Positions 45,774 to 54,983 are shown, numbered from the stretch's first letter. The stretch: 64,000 nt of DNA from JAGQPD01 sp020426865 (GCA_041399065.1 JAWKTN010000001.1:1488001-1552000), one strand, 5' to 3'. A program made the numbers and translations. Notes: generated by a model from the letters alone, not told the origin.

Positions 45774-47021
45774 TTAGCGGCGATTGCGGCGCCGAGGCGT
45801 AGGGGACGTGGCGGCGCGATTTCGCCAGGCAACAATGGCGTCGCTGGGCGAAGCGCGATAGATCGCGGTAAATGTTGGCTCAAATTCCGCTCCGCCAGCG
45901 ACCTGCTTGATCAGCGATTGGAAGCGTGTGCGGTTGGTGGTCAACACGCTGACAAACCCATACCGAGCGATCAACGCGTCGTCCGATTCGTTGGCGCTAT
46001 CGGTAAGTTGCTCGACCTTCTCCATGCGCTGTGCCACGCCGGCAAGTGCATCGTCCCATGCGGTTCCTTGAGTACTCTTGCGATGAAGGGTCGTGGCAGC
46101 CACGGCCCCGCACCCTTCGCAAAACCAGTTCGGGAAGGCTCCCTGTGACGACATCCACAACGTGGCGATCATTTGCGTTAGACCAAACGTCGCATCATCG
46201 TTCCAGCCATCTTCAAGAATGGCAGCACCATAGGCGTCTTTCACCGAATACCGCTGGTGTCGGCGTTGATTTCTAGGCAGGTCACGCGTTTCCACCATCT
46301 GACCGAATTCGCTGTAGTCGTACCGCTGGGCGAACAGATATATCGTCACTCTCCCCTTCAGCAGGTTACGATTATTGTTGTTGGGTATGCCGGACCAGCG
46401 AGCAATGTCGCGAAGCTGTTGCTCCGCCAGTTCGCTGCCTTCGACAATCTGCTCACGCGGCAGATTGCTCACGACAAGGAAGTTGAGCGATTCCACGATC
46501 ACCGGCATCGTCCCCGGCATCGTTTTCGACCAATTGGCTTGCATGGTCTCGCGACGCATCGCTGACAGCTCCTCGGCGCTGAGCGAACCTAGCAGCTGCG
46601 CTGCCAGGGCCGCGAGCGAATCATTGGCATTGCGTCCGTCGAATTTCGCCCCCTCCCGGACCCAACCTTGCACGGCCGCCAGTTCCATTTCAGAAAACCG
46701 CGGGCCGCCCCGCGGCATCTCACCCGAGGAAAGTACCTCCACGATGCGACTGGAATTCGCGTCCCCCGGAACGACGATCGGGCCGCCCTCTTCTGTTCCT
46801 CGGAAAATCGCCGCATGGCTACCCAAATCGACCCCTCCTCGGCGCGCCTGAACGTGGCAGCGACCGCAGCGGCTGTCCAATAACGGAGCGATGTGCCGAA
46901 TGAAACTGACGTTCTCCGCCGGTAGCCCGTCTTGGGCGATGGCCGGGGACACGCAGCAAGAAACACAAGCCGCAATGAGCAACCTGCGGTACAGGCAAAG
47001 TCGGGGCCACACACCGGGCAC
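45774..47021 (-). CDS. Planctomycete-cytochrome (PSCyt1-like) exported protein
   Basis: A protein of about 415 aa. After a signal peptide (LLIAACVSCCVSPAIAQ) comes a PSCyt1-like domain with SFIRHIAPLLDSRCGRCHVQ (CXXCH), GGVDLGSHAAIFRGTEEGGP and SGEMPRGGPRFSE. The C-terminal part (about 165-410) is not recognised. The start is a GTG, 47021 or 47012, because the frame upstream overlaps the gene at 47030. The two genes are 8 bases apart on one strand and probably co-expressed. Confidence 0.75.
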   Translation of the reverse strand: MPGVWPRLCLYRRLLIAACVSCCVSPAIAQDGLPAENVSFIRHIAPLLDSRCGRCHVQARRGGVDLGSHAAIFRGTEEGGPIVVPGDANSSRIVEVLSSGEMPRGGPRFSEMELAAVQGWVREGAKFDGRNANDSLAALAAQLLGSLSAEELSAMRRETMQANWSKTMPGTMPVIVESLNFLVVSNLPREQIVEGSELAEQQLRDIARWSGIPNNNNRNLLKGRVTIYLFAQRYDYSEFGQMVETRDLPRNQRRHQRYSVKDAYGAAILEDGWNDDATFGLTQMIATLWMSSQGAFPNWFCEGCGAVAATTLHRKSTQGTAWDDALAGVAQRMEKVEQLTDSANESDDALIARYGFVSVLTTNRTRFQSLIKQVAGGAEFEPTFTAIYRASPSDAIVAWRNRAATSPTPRRRNRR

Positions 47022-47029
47022 GCGCCAAG

Positions 47030-47758
47030 CTACTTCGAATGATGCCGTCGCTGGAATCGACGCTCGGACGCCCGCCGTGCCATCGTCTCGCGGTCGCTCG
47101 CCTTGTAACCGTGCTCCAATGCGAACCATTCTGCGTAACGCTCCCGGTCGTGATAGTTGGTATTGCGATCGTCCAGCAAGTGCCCTAGCTCGTGGATCAG
47201 AATATTGTTCAAATAAAAATCCTTCAGCGATTCGGGCGACCAACGTAATTGCCAGCGACTCTTTTTTAGCTGTTCCCATATGCCTCCGTACATTTTCGCT
47301 TCGTTGAAAAAGGCGGGTCTAGGAGGTCGACTGAACTCTTCGATCATTGTCGATTCAATCGGATACAAGTACAGCGTCGTCCCCCATTGCATTCCATAGC
47401 ATGGGAACGTCATTTTCTTTCGCGTAATCTGACTCAACTGGATCACGTCAATCGGAGCCGTCATCCATTTCGGCAGCCGCGATAAACGTTCCCGAATCTC
47501 CGCCTCCGTCACAGCATGCACGTACCCCTTGCCAGGTCTCTGCATAATCACACGATAATCGACGCTGTCCAACTTCCATGCCGAACGGTCGCGCGGTTCG
47601 TACCAGTCTTCCGTAGGTAAAAACGGTCCGCCTTTGCCAATCCCCGGCCCACGCGCTCGCTTGCTCGTCGGAACCACGTGGTCGCGGCGCTTGCTCAGCG
47701 CCAACGCATTGCGCATCAAAAACTTCTGTCGGTGACTGTCGCCCTTGACTCGGTACAT
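47030..47758 (-). CDS. HExxH protein, putative zinc metallopeptidase
   Basis: A protein of about 242 aa with NILIHELGHLLDDRNTNY followed by ERYAEWFALEHG, a zinc-binding HExxH and a downstream Glu, as in gluzincin-like or M48/DUF-type minimal peptidases. No signal peptide is visible from the ATG at 47758; M14 of that frame is an alternative start. I do not recognise the family beyond the motif. It lies just upstream of the PSCyt1-like gene. Confidence 0.68.
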   Translation of the reverse strand: MYRVKGDSHRQKFLMRNALALSKRRDHVVPTSKRARGPGIGKGGPFLPTEDWYEPRDRSAWKLDSVDYRVIMQRPGKGYVHAVTEAEIRERLSRLPKWMTAPIDVIQLSQITRKKMTFPCYGMQWGTTLYLYPIESTMIEEFSRPPRPAFFNEAKMYGGIWEQLKKSRWQLRWSPESLKDFYLNNILIHELGHLLDDRNTNYHDRERYAEWFALEHGYKASDRETMARRASERRFQRRHHSK

Positions 47759-48087
47759 AAATGTCTTCACGCTGATGATTGTCAATCGTGTCTCGTTGTT
47801 CCTCGCACACCTGCTCGCAACTCCGTCGTCAACGCTCCCTTTCTATTGCTTGGCAGGTCTCCTTGACTTACCTCTATGCTAGTTGCTGTACACTAAGGCT
47901 TTCAAGACGCGACGCTGTAAGTTATTTATTATTAAGACTTTACGGAATTTTCTCGGGGCCAGGACCCCAGCCGCAGCCAGCATAACGTAAGTCGTTGGCA
48001 GGTCGGCCATAACGACGTTCGAACCGCACCCACCGACCAGTCGTTTCCCGATGTTTTCTCGATCCCGCGCCCAGGCGCGCCCTTTTT
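47759..48087. other. Spacer between minus-strand genes
   Basis: About 330 bases separate the HExxH gene start from the kinase gene end. On the minus strand, TTGAAA followed 18 bases on by TAGCAT (about 47875-47905) is a weak promoter candidate. I see no gene. Confidence 0.35.
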
Positions 48088-49572
48088 TCATACACCGCCA
48101 CCAATTAGCACACCCCCCAAAGGTTGTGGTTTTTGTCTCCGGTGGACACTTAGTTGCGAGCGCGACGGGCAGTCGGGGCCGAACGGGCGGTTAGAGGAAC
48201 CCGCGTGCGTGAAGGACCAGGCCGACGAGGACAGCGAGGACGCAGAGCAACAGAGCCAAAAGCAGCCACAGCCATAATGGGGCGGGTTTACCGCGGCGGG
48301 GTCGCCGGCGTCGATGGACGATAACCGAAGGGGCTTCGAGCGGTGGATTGGCGGTGGCGGAGGAGACGTTGCGTGGGGGGGGGAAGGGACTGGGACGTTG
48401 GGGGGCGTTGTGCCGACGACAGGTGGTTTGGGAGACGGCTTGCCCAGGGAGGGGGAGGGGGTGGGAGCGGGAGTGGATTCGAGCTTGTTGGTGGTGGGTA
48501 GATCGGCAACGATGGGAAGCGGCGCGGTGGCTTGGGGACTTTTTTCCAGCCATTGAATCAGGCGATCGGCAACGGTACCGACGTGGGCGATACGATCTTC
48601 GGGTTGTTTGCGCATCATTGTGACGCAGACGTCGATCAATTCCTGGGGGCAGTCGGGGCGTGCCAAGCGGAGATCGTCGGGGTCGGTCGTTTGATGTTTG
48701 GCGATCCGTTGGGCGAGTGTACCTTCGGCGAAGGGCGCTCGCCCGGTCAGGGCGAAGTACATCGTGCATCCGAGGCTATAGATATCGGTGCGGTGGTCGA
48801 CGGCATGGCTATCGAGGGCTTGTTCGGGCGAAAGATAGTCGGCCGTTCCCATCATATTTTCGTCGTGAGCGCGGGTCAGAGACGTCTTGTCGTCGGTGGA
48901 GAATCGAGCCAGCCCCAGGTCGAGGACGCGGACCACACCGCGGGCGTCGACCAGCAGATTGGCGGGTTTCACGTCGCGGTGGACGAGTCCCGCGTCATGA
49001 GCGTGTTGCAGTCCGCGGGCTGCCTGCGCGATGTAGCTGGCCACTTGCACGTAGGTCAGCGGCGAATCGCTGCCGCGGACAATTGCCAACAGATCACGGC
49101 CGTCGATATATTCCATCACGAGAAAGTGGGTATCGCCGTCCTGTCCCACGTCGTAGGCGCGGACGATATTGGGATGATCCAAGGCTGCAGCCGCCTTCGC
49201 CTCGAGATAAAACCGTTCCAGATGCGACGAATCGTCATTGCGATGTTTCGGGAGCACCTTTACGGCGACCGATCGGTGCATGAGCGTGTGTTCGGCCAGA
49301 TAGACGGTGCTCATGCCACCCCGCCCAATCTGCCGCAGCAATTTGTATTTGTCGAGAAAGAAACCCCGATAGCGCCCGTCGCGAAGTTTATCGCACTGCC
49401 ACTGCGTCAGCACGTCGGCATCCAAAAACGCCTGAGCGACAAGCGACGCGTCGCTGGGGACCTTGCCGCCATGATTGGTCTTAATCTCGTCGATGACCGC
49501 TTCGATCTGTTGGCGGTTGGCTAACTTGCTCCGACGAAGCAATTCGATGAAGCGTTGTACGGATTTCGACAT
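48088..49572 (-). CDS. Ser/Thr protein kinase, C-terminus probably frameshifted
   Basis: A 494-aa frame. Residues 1-75 form the planctomycete pre-kinase module (VLTQWQCDKLRDGRYRGFFL). The kinase domain (76-345) looks active: QIGRGGMSTVY, K105 in VAVKVL, HRDVKPANLL (198-207), DLGLARF and GTADYLSPEQ. A Pro-rich linker then meets a run of nine C (48375-48383). Beyond it this frame codes an odd Cys/Ser-rich tail, whereas the -1 frame codes basic residues and a transmembrane helix (PLWLWLLLALLLCVLAVLVG) ending at 48191. The native product probably ends there. Sequencing error, phase variation or slippage could explain it. Confidence 0.88.
   Translation of the reverse strand: MSKSVQRFIELLRRSKLANRQQIEAVIDEIKTNHGGKVPSDASLVAQAFLDADVLTQWQCDKLRDGRYRGFFLDKYKLLRQIGRGGMSTVYLAEHTLMHRSVAVKVLPKHRNDDSSHLERFYLEAKAAAALDHPNIVRAYDVGQDGDTHFLVMEYIDGRDLLAIVRGSDSPLTYVQVASYIAQAARGLQHAHDAGLVHRDVKPANLLVDARGVVRVLDLGLARFSTDDKTSLTRAHDENMMGTADYLSPEQALDSHAVDHRTDIYSLGCTMYFALTGRAPFAEGTLAQRIAKHQTTDPDDLRLARPDCPQELIDVCVTMMRKQPEDRIAHVGTVADRLIQWLEKSPQATAPLPIVADLPTTNKLESTPAPTPSPSLGKPSPKPPVVGTTPPNVPVPSPPHATSPPPPPIHRSKPLRLSSIDAGDPAAVNPPHYGCGCFWLCCSASSLSSSAWSFTHAGSSNRPFGPDCPSRSQLSVHRRQKPQPLGGVLIGGGV
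48375..48383 (-). other. C9 homopolymer at the kinase frame break
   Basis: Nine consecutive C on the minus strand lie between the kinase domain and a transmembrane helix in the -1 frame. One extra C, or -1 slippage, would join them. Confidence 0.8.
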
Positions 49573-49621
49573 AGGCGAGTTATCGGCGTCGATGTATCGT
49601 GTTCCGCGTGAACGGACTAAT

Positions 49622-49698
49622 CTACAATATGGGTCCTACAATATGGGTTGCAAGGCCTGCAACTGGGGCAACAAGGCCGGCAACAAGGCCGGCGGTCG
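49622..49698. repeat. Short tandem repeats before the glutaredoxin-like gene
   Basis: CTACAATATGGGT occurs twice (49622 and 49636), followed by repeats of a GGCAACAAGGCC type unit (about 49667-49692). They lie in the spacer just before the gene's Shine-Dalgarno. Confidence 0.75.
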
Positions 49699-49721
49699 GG
49701 GCTGCAAGGAGTACCAACGAC

Positions 49722-49952
49722 ATGAGCTTTAGCACCGTTATACTTTATACGCGAGCTGGCTGTCACCTATGCGACGACGCCGAAATGGTGTTACGCGCCT
49801 ACGGCTTGATTCCAAACCGGGTGGATATTGACGACGATCCACTGCTTCGCGAACGCTTCACGACCTGTGTACCGGTCGTGGAAATCGACGGCAAGGTCCG
49901 ATTTCGAGGGCGAGTCAATCCGGTATTGCTAAGGCGTTTGCTCGGCGATTGA
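49722..49952 (+). CDS. Glutaredoxin-like (DUF836/Glrx-like) protein
   Basis: A 76-aa thioredoxin-fold protein. VILYTRAGCHLCDDAEMVL carries a CxxC redox motif (CHLC), and TCVPVVEIDGK holds the cis-proline. It fits the small Glrx-like (PF05768-type) family. AAGGAG lies 10 bases before the ATG at 49722; the frame extends upstream through tandem repeats to 49599, which I exclude. Substrate is unknown. Confidence 0.82.
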   Translation: MSFSTVILYTRAGCHLCDDAEMVLRAYGLIPNRVDIDDDPLLRERFTTCVPVVEIDGKVRFRGRVNPVLLRRLLGD

Positions 49953-50009
49953 GTTTTCGCGAGCCGTTGTATGGCGGACCGCCTTGCCTTGTCGCGTTGC
50001 CTTGTCCGA

Positions 50010-51215
50010 TCACGCTCCATATTTTCCCAGACGGCCGGCATTGGCGAGTGCCAGCGTCATCAGGTATTGTGCCTCGAACTGTCCCAAGCCGCCGTGGATT
50101 GCTTGCCGCTCATTGAATGCCGACAGTCCGTCGAACCGACAACAATCTGACACTAACAGCGTCGGGACGGGGTGCCAACTGTGGCTCTTCAAATAAGCTG
50201 GAGTGCTATGATCGCCTGTTACGATCAGCACGGTAGGATCGAGGGCCATGATTCGCGGGATGATTTGATCCAGCTGTTCGGTACGATGGACCTTCTCTTT
50301 GAAATCGCCATCCTCTCCGGTGCTGTCGGTATATTTGAAGTGAATGAAGAAGAAATCAAAGTCGGACCAGTATTGTTCCAATACGTCCGCTTGTTCGTCG
50401 AGCGTCTGTGCTTCGCCGACGATCTGCATTCCAACCAGGCTCGCCAAACCCTTGTACATGGGATAAACAGCGATCGCGGCCGCTCGCAGACCATACACGT
50501 CTTCGTACGACGGAAGATTGGGACGCTCGGCAAACCCTCGCATTGTTAGTCCGTTGGCCTTGGGCTGCCCCGCCAGGAGCTGGCCGGCTTGCCGAATGAA
50601 TTCGGCGGCGACCTTCGCCGTCTTTTCGCTTGCTGAGTCCGCCGCAACGGGGGCCAACGGCGGGACACCAGTTCGCTGCGGGTCGGTGTCGGCCACATTG
50701 CCCCCCAAACCAGCTCCCCGAAAAACAACGACAAAACGATGTTCCTTGACCGGTTCGACGATGATCTCCACGCCGTCGATGTGCACTTCCCGCAGCTTGA
50801 TTGCCACCGGCGCACTTTCGGCCGTGGCGATCCGCCCGGCACGACGATCCGTGATGTTTCCTTGGTCATCGAGCGTACAAAAGTTGCACCGCACCGCCAC
50901 ATCGCTGGGCTTCAGCTGCAAGCCAATCCCGGTCGCCTCCAGGGCGCCGCGTCCAATGACGTATCGCAAGGGGTCGTAGCCGAAGAGCCCCAAGTGTCCC
51001 GGACCACTGCCTGGGCTGATGCCCGGCTTGACGGGAATGCTCAACCCCTGCACTCCGCGTTGTGCAAGTGCGTCAAGATTCGGCGTGCGCGCCGCCTCCA
51101 ATTCGGTCGGACCACCTGGTTCCTGGGGCAACCCGCCCAGGCCATCGCCGACGAGCATCACGATCTTGGAGTCATTTTTCACGTTTAGCGAACGGGTCAA
51201 TTCGTGTATATCCAT
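50010..51215 (-). CDS. apgM: 2,3-bisphosphoglycerate-independent phosphoglycerate mutase (archaeal type)
   Basis: A 401-aa ApgM-type phosphoglycerate mutase of the alkaline phosphatase superfamily, interconverting 3- and 2-phosphoglycerate in glycolysis. Visible motifs are KIVMLVGDGLGGLP, ARTPNLDALAQRG, GISPGSGPGHLGLFGYDP, GRGALEATGIG, RCNFCTLDDQGNITDRRAGR and VTGDHSTPAYLKSHSWHPVP. It is shorter than the bacterial GpmI type (about 510 aa). The ATG at 51215 has AGGTG just upstream. It lies divergent from the degenerate PGI gene. Confidence 0.94.
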   Translation of the reverse strand: MDIHELTRSLNVKNDSKIVMLVGDGLGGLPQEPGGPTELEAARTPNLDALAQRGVQGLSIPVKPGISPGSGPGHLGLFGYDPLRYVIGRGALEATGIGLQLKPSDVAVRCNFCTLDDQGNITDRRAGRIATAESAPVAIKLREVHIDGVEIIVEPVKEHRFVVVFRGAGLGGNVADTDPQRTGVPPLAPVAADSASEKTAKVAAEFIRQAGQLLAGQPKANGLTMRGFAERPNLPSYEDVYGLRAAAIAVYPMYKGLASLVGMQIVGEAQTLDEQADVLEQYWSDFDFFFIHFKYTDSTGEDGDFKEKVHRTEQLDQIIPRIMALDPTVLIVTGDHSTPAYLKSHSWHPVPTLLVSDCCRFDGLSAFNERQAIHGGLGQFEAQYLMTLALANAGRLGKYGA

Positions 51216-51422
51216 GGCACCTGTCTCAGTTCATCACGCCGTCGAATTCGACGCGAAGTTACCTTCAATGATCCACAGCAAACGACTCCACAATTGTGAA
51301 CGATCTGTGCGTGTTTTGACAGTGGGGGATGTCGAGCCTTCTAGCAAACCGGCGTAAGGTGAGCTATTCTCTGCAATTGCGGCAGCGATTTATTATCCCG
51401 TCTGGCGGCACGGATAACGATC

Positions 51423-52748
51423 ATGTATTGGAAAAAGGCACCACTGATTTCACTGGATTGGTCGAGTGCCTGGGACGATTCGCATGACGGTCGTTGCGAC
51501 CCGATGGGACGACGGCACAGCTTACGATCTGCCCAACATTGTTGCTCTCCATGGACGAAGAATGACGATCGTCTGATCGAACATCCCAGATGGACTCTCA
51601 CTGAATATACACGACACCGTTCTGTTAGTTTGCTCGGCCGAGTTCTTCAGTTGGCGGCTATCTGGCGGGAAGACGTGGATCGCGTCGTTGTTGTCGGCTC
51701 ACACCACGACTGTGTTGGCTGGCGACTGCTGATGGAATCCTGTTGTCATCCGTACCACAACGAGTTGTCGCGCGCCGAACGAGGTGGCAAGCCGCGGCTC
51801 TATTTCGTTGACGACAGCCTCGATAACGACGCCGTTGCCGGACTGCTCGACATTTTGGAAGAGCATCCCCGGCGGACGTTGGGACCGGACAATCGTTGGT
51901 CGCTGGTCGTCGTGGATACCTGCAATTCCCCAGCAATCGTCGCCACGGCAAAGGTTCTTCTGGCCGCCATGCGACAGCAATGCGGTGGTGATATTTCAGG
52001 AATCCTGCCGTGGGTCGCCACGGTGACCCGTGCCAGTTCGCCGCAACATGACTTCTGGCAGCGAATAGGATACCACGATCACGTTGACGGAAGTGCAAGC
52101 TCGGACTATGGCACGTCGTTGACCATTTCCGCTGGTGAGGATCCGCGGTTTGCGATACTCGACGCTGCAGGATTGTTGCCTGCTGCGTTGTTGGGAATTG
52201 ATATTGTGCGTTTGCTGCAAGGGGCGAGTGATATGAGCGAACATTTTTGTACGACGCCCTTGGAAGACAATATCGTGCTTCAATACGCGGCCGGTGGCTA
52301 CGGGGCGAAGGAATCGTCGCAGCGGCGGCGTCGAGTTTTTCAACCGCGAACCAAGTCGCTAAAATCGTTGGGCCAATGGTGCGAATCGCTGATCGATTGT
52401 CCCAGTCATGCGTCTCCCATCGTCGTCCAATTAATTGCGAGACAATGGCGGCGCGATGCCTTGGCGGTTGTACCGTGGCATGTTTCTTGCCAGACTACAC
52501 ATCCCGTGTCCACCCGCTCGCCAGCCGACCTGCTGTCCGAGGCCATCGGCGATAACGAGCGTTCGCGATGCGAATTGACTGGACCAACGCTCAGATTGCT
52601 GTTGCCCACGGTCGACGAATCGACGATCGGACAATTGCTGCAGATGTTGTTGTTGGCCTCCCTTGTCGAGGCCAGGATGTCCCCGGTCGAGCCGTCGGTG
52701 CCGTGTGTGCCAGACGTTCCTACGTTGATAACTAATGATAGCCCTTGA
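51423..52748 (+). CDS. Degenerate glucose-6-phosphate isomerase paralogue
   Basis: A 441-aa protein whose middle matches glucose-6-phosphate isomerase: CHPYHNELSRAERGGKPRLY (108-127), LDNDAVAGLLDIL and DAAGLLPAALLGIDIVRLL (248-266). The sugar-phosphate-binding motifs are lost: the GGSxxG loop reads GSHHDC (92-97), SKSGGTLET reads DTCNSPAIV (165-173), GNN reads DDS (130-132), and GGRFS reads DPRFA. The N-terminal 60 residues do not resemble PGI. The frame is intact over 1.3 kb, so it is not a simple pseudogene; a non-catalytic role is inferred. It is divergent from apgM. Confidence 0.72.
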   Translation: MYWKKAPLISLDWSSAWDDSHDGRCDPMGRRHSLRSAQHCCSPWTKNDDRLIEHPRWTLTEYTRHRSVSLLGRVLQLAAIWREDVDRVVVVGSHHDCVGWRLLMESCCHPYHNELSRAERGGKPRLYFVDDSLDNDAVAGLLDILEEHPRRTLGPDNRWSLVVVDTCNSPAIVATAKVLLAAMRQQCGGDISGILPWVATVTRASSPQHDFWQRIGYHDHVDGSASSDYGTSLTISAGEDPRFAILDAAGLLPAALLGIDIVRLLQGASDMSEHFCTTPLEDNIVLQYAAGGYGAKESSQRRRRVFQPRTKSLKSLGQWCESLIDCPSHASPIVVQLIARQWRRDALAVVPWHVSCQTTHPVSTRSPADLLSEAIGDNERSRCELTGPTLRLLLPTVDESTIGQLLQMLLLASLVEARMSPVEPSVPCVPDVPTLITNDSP

Positions 52749-52787
52749 TTTTTGCAGAATTTACATCACGATACTTCGTGCCACGAT

Positions 52788-52817
52788 AGTAGGCGCTGTG
52801 AAAGTAGGCGCTGTAAA
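52788..52817. repeat. 15-bp tandem repeat before the UPF0173 gene
   Basis: AGTAGGCGCTGTGAA (52788-52802) is followed directly by AGTAGGCGCTGTAAA (52803-52817). The second copy abuts the gene's Shine-Dalgarno (AAAGGAG). Confidence 0.8.
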
Positions 52818-52830
52818 GGAGTGTTCTTAA

Positions 52831-53517
52831 ATGTCGATTGAACTTACTTGGCTTGGCCACGGTGGTTGGTCCATCAAAACCAGTTCACATACGGTACTGC
52901 TTGACCCCTTCGTGACGCATTGTCCGACGGCAACGTGCAAGGCGAATGAGCTGGAAGCTGACTTCATCCTCGTTTCGCATGGTCACGAAGATCATATTGC
53001 CGACGTGCCGGCGATCGCCAAACGGACGGGAGCCCAGGTGTTGGCGAATTTCGAGATCACCCAATGGCTGACGCGCGTCCACAGCATCGAGAACGTCTTG
53101 CCGATGAACACCGGCGGCACGGTCGAGATCGCACCCGGCCACGTGAAGATGACGAACGCGTTTCACAGTTCGTCGTTGCCCGACGGGGCATACGGTGGAT
53201 CGCCCGCGGGATTCCTCTGCGAATTCGAAAAGAAGCACATCTACTTCGCCTGTGACACCGCGTTCTTTTCCGACATGCGATATATCTCGCGCCACACCAT
53301 CGATCTGGCAATCGTCCCCATCGGTGACACGTTTACGATGGGCCCGCTCGAGTCGTTGGACGCAATTCGCCAAATTCGGCCCCATAAAGTCGCACCGGCT
53401 CACTACAACACCTGGCCACCCATCCAGCAAGATGCCCACCTGTGGGCCCGTATGGTACTGGAAGAAACGACCAGCCAGCCCATTGTCATTCCACCCGGCG
53501 GCAAAATCGTGCTGTAA
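52831..53517 (+). CDS. UPF0173 metal-dependent hydrolase (metallo-beta-lactamase fold)
   Basis: A 228-aa metallo-beta-lactamase superfamily protein of the UPF0173/YtkL-like family. It has LTWLGHGGWSI near the N-terminus, the metal motif LVSHGHEDHIAD (HxHxDH), FACDTAFFSDM (Asp ligand) and VAPAHYNTWPPI (His ligand) at the C-terminus. Length is typical. AAAGGAG lies 9 bases upstream of the ATG. The physiological substrate is unknown. Confidence 0.92.
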   Translation: MSIELTWLGHGGWSIKTSSHTVLLDPFVTHCPTATCKANELEADFILVSHGHEDHIADVPAIAKRTGAQVLANFEITQWLTRVHSIENVLPMNTGGTVEIAPGHVKMTNAFHSSSLPDGAYGGSPAGFLCEFEKKHIYFACDTAFFSDMRYISRHTIDLAIVPIGDTFTMGPLESLDAIRQIRPHKVAPAHYNTWPPIQQDAHLWARMVLEETTSQPIVIPPGGKIVL

Positions 53518-53978
53518 GCCGTTGACCGGCAATCGTCAACCGATTGCTGGAACTCCCTTCCCAGGCAACACCCCGGACGACTTCCGGTATTGATACCTCG
53601 AACCAACAAGTATTCAGCGCCGGCCGGACCCGTCAATACCTCGAACCAACAAGTATTCTCCTCAACCCACGCCTCCCGCCACTGGCAGTTGACGCGGTGT
53701 TTGTCACGACAGTGGCACTTATTCTGCACAACTTACTACCATCTTCTGCTTACGAATCTTCATACCCATCTTCATACCCATCTTCCTAATTCCCCGATCT
53801 TCCTGCCCCCATTTTCCTGCCATCCCTCCCCAAAGTCTCCCCCAAACCTCCCCGTCCCCCCCCCGTCTTCCCGTCTTCCCCGTCCGCGACATCGGTCTGG
53901 ACGGGAACCGAACAAGTTGGCATAATCCGGCTCGGTGCTATCAACAAGGGAAGTGATGAACCAGGAGGGTTCCTGCCG
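53518..53978. other. Spacer with direct repeat and pyrimidine-rich tract
   Basis: No gene is supported. ATACCTCGAACCAACAAGTATTC at 53593-53615 recurs exactly at 53636-53658. TCTTCATACCCA is tandemly repeated at 53757-53780, and 53785-53885 is a strongly C/T-rich tract with several C runs. AGGAGG near 53965 is the Shine-Dalgarno of the next gene. Confidence 0.7.
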
Positions 53979-54983
53979 ATGCGTAAGCTCGTACCATTCT
54001 CCGTTTGCCGATTGACGTTCCGGCCATTGTCGATGGCATGCTATTTTGCGGTCATCGCCATCACGATGGATTCCATTTTTGCGGCGGCGACTGCTAGTGC
54101 TGCTGATCCACCGGGTGCGAAATCGTTGCGCTGGAAGCTACGGGACGGCGAGAGCCTGCGCGTGCAGTTCTCGCAAGAGATGGTGATGAAATCGTCGGGG
54201 GTCGGTGAGGCGTTATCCACCGAAGCCGACATGTCGATGGAACTGCAATGGCGTGTGACTGGTACGCAACCCGACGGCTCGATGCAAATGGACCAATCGA
54301 TCGAGCGTTTGCGGATGGAGATGAAGACGTCGGATGGGGAATCGCTGGTCTATGATTCGGCGAGCAAAGAGCCACCGCAGGGGATGGCCGCGACGATTGC
54401 GAAGGGGCTCAAACCACTCATCGGCGTCACGTTTCTACAAGAAATGTCTGATCGCGGGCAGATTACCAGCATCAAGCTATCCCCGGGTGCCGAGGAGGCG
54501 TTGAAGACGGCGCACGCCGGCGCCCAATTGAAAGACGTCTTCTCGCAGGACGGAATGCGACAATTGATTAGTGAAGTGACAGCCGTGCTGCCGGAAAAGC
54601 CGGTGCGGGTCGGCGACACGTGGCAGGCAGTGAATACGACGAACAGCCCGCTTGGGCCGCTGCAAACGGAGACGACTTACACGTATCGCGGTACGGTGAA
54701 TGTCGAACAGCGGGCACTCGAACGGATTGACGTTGCCATGAAAATTGGATTTGGTGATGGGCAAAACGCGCTGGGGTTGAACGTCAAGGTGCAGGGGCAG
54801 CACAACGGGGGTTCGATGTACTTTGACGCGGCGGCCGGTCGGTTTGTGCAGTCGGTCATCAAGCAAGACATGACATTGGCGTCGCAGTTGGGCAACCACA
54901 CGCATTTACAGCAGTTACAAACGACATTGCGCATGCAATTCATGCCAGCAGGATTGCCGGAGCGAACGGCGCGAGCGAAGTAG
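53979..54983 (+). CDS. Exported protein, DUF6263-like
   Basis: A 334-aa exported protein. The signal region (about residues 1-42) ends ASAADPPG. The mature part is beta-rich (LRWKLRDGESLRVQFSQEM, MELQWRVTGTQPDGSMQMDQ, PVRVGDTWQ, TTYTYRGTVNVEQ), the pattern of the DUF6263 group common in planctomycetes. No catalytic motif is visible. AGGAGG precedes the ATG at normal spacing. Function unknown. Confidence 0.75.
   Translation: MRKLVPFSVCRLTFRPLSMACYFAVIAITMDSIFAAATASAADPPGAKSLRWKLRDGESLRVQFSQEMVMKSSGVGEALSTEADMSMELQWRVTGTQPDGSMQMDQSIERLRMEMKTSDGESLVYDSASKEPPQGMAATIAKGLKPLIGVTFLQEMSDRGQITSIKLSPGAEEALKTAHAGAQLKDVFSQDGMRQLISEVTAVLPEKPVRVGDTWQAVNTTNSPLGPLQTETTYTYRGTVNVEQRALERIDVAMKIGFGDGQNALGLNVKVQGQHNGGSMYFDAAAGRFVQSVIKQDMTLASQLGNHTHLQQLQTTLRMQFMPAGLPERTARAK

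Noticed and set aside
47030..47279. N-terminal extension of the PSCyt1-like frame
   Set aside because: It overlaps the HExxH gene in another frame; the signal peptide begins near 47021.
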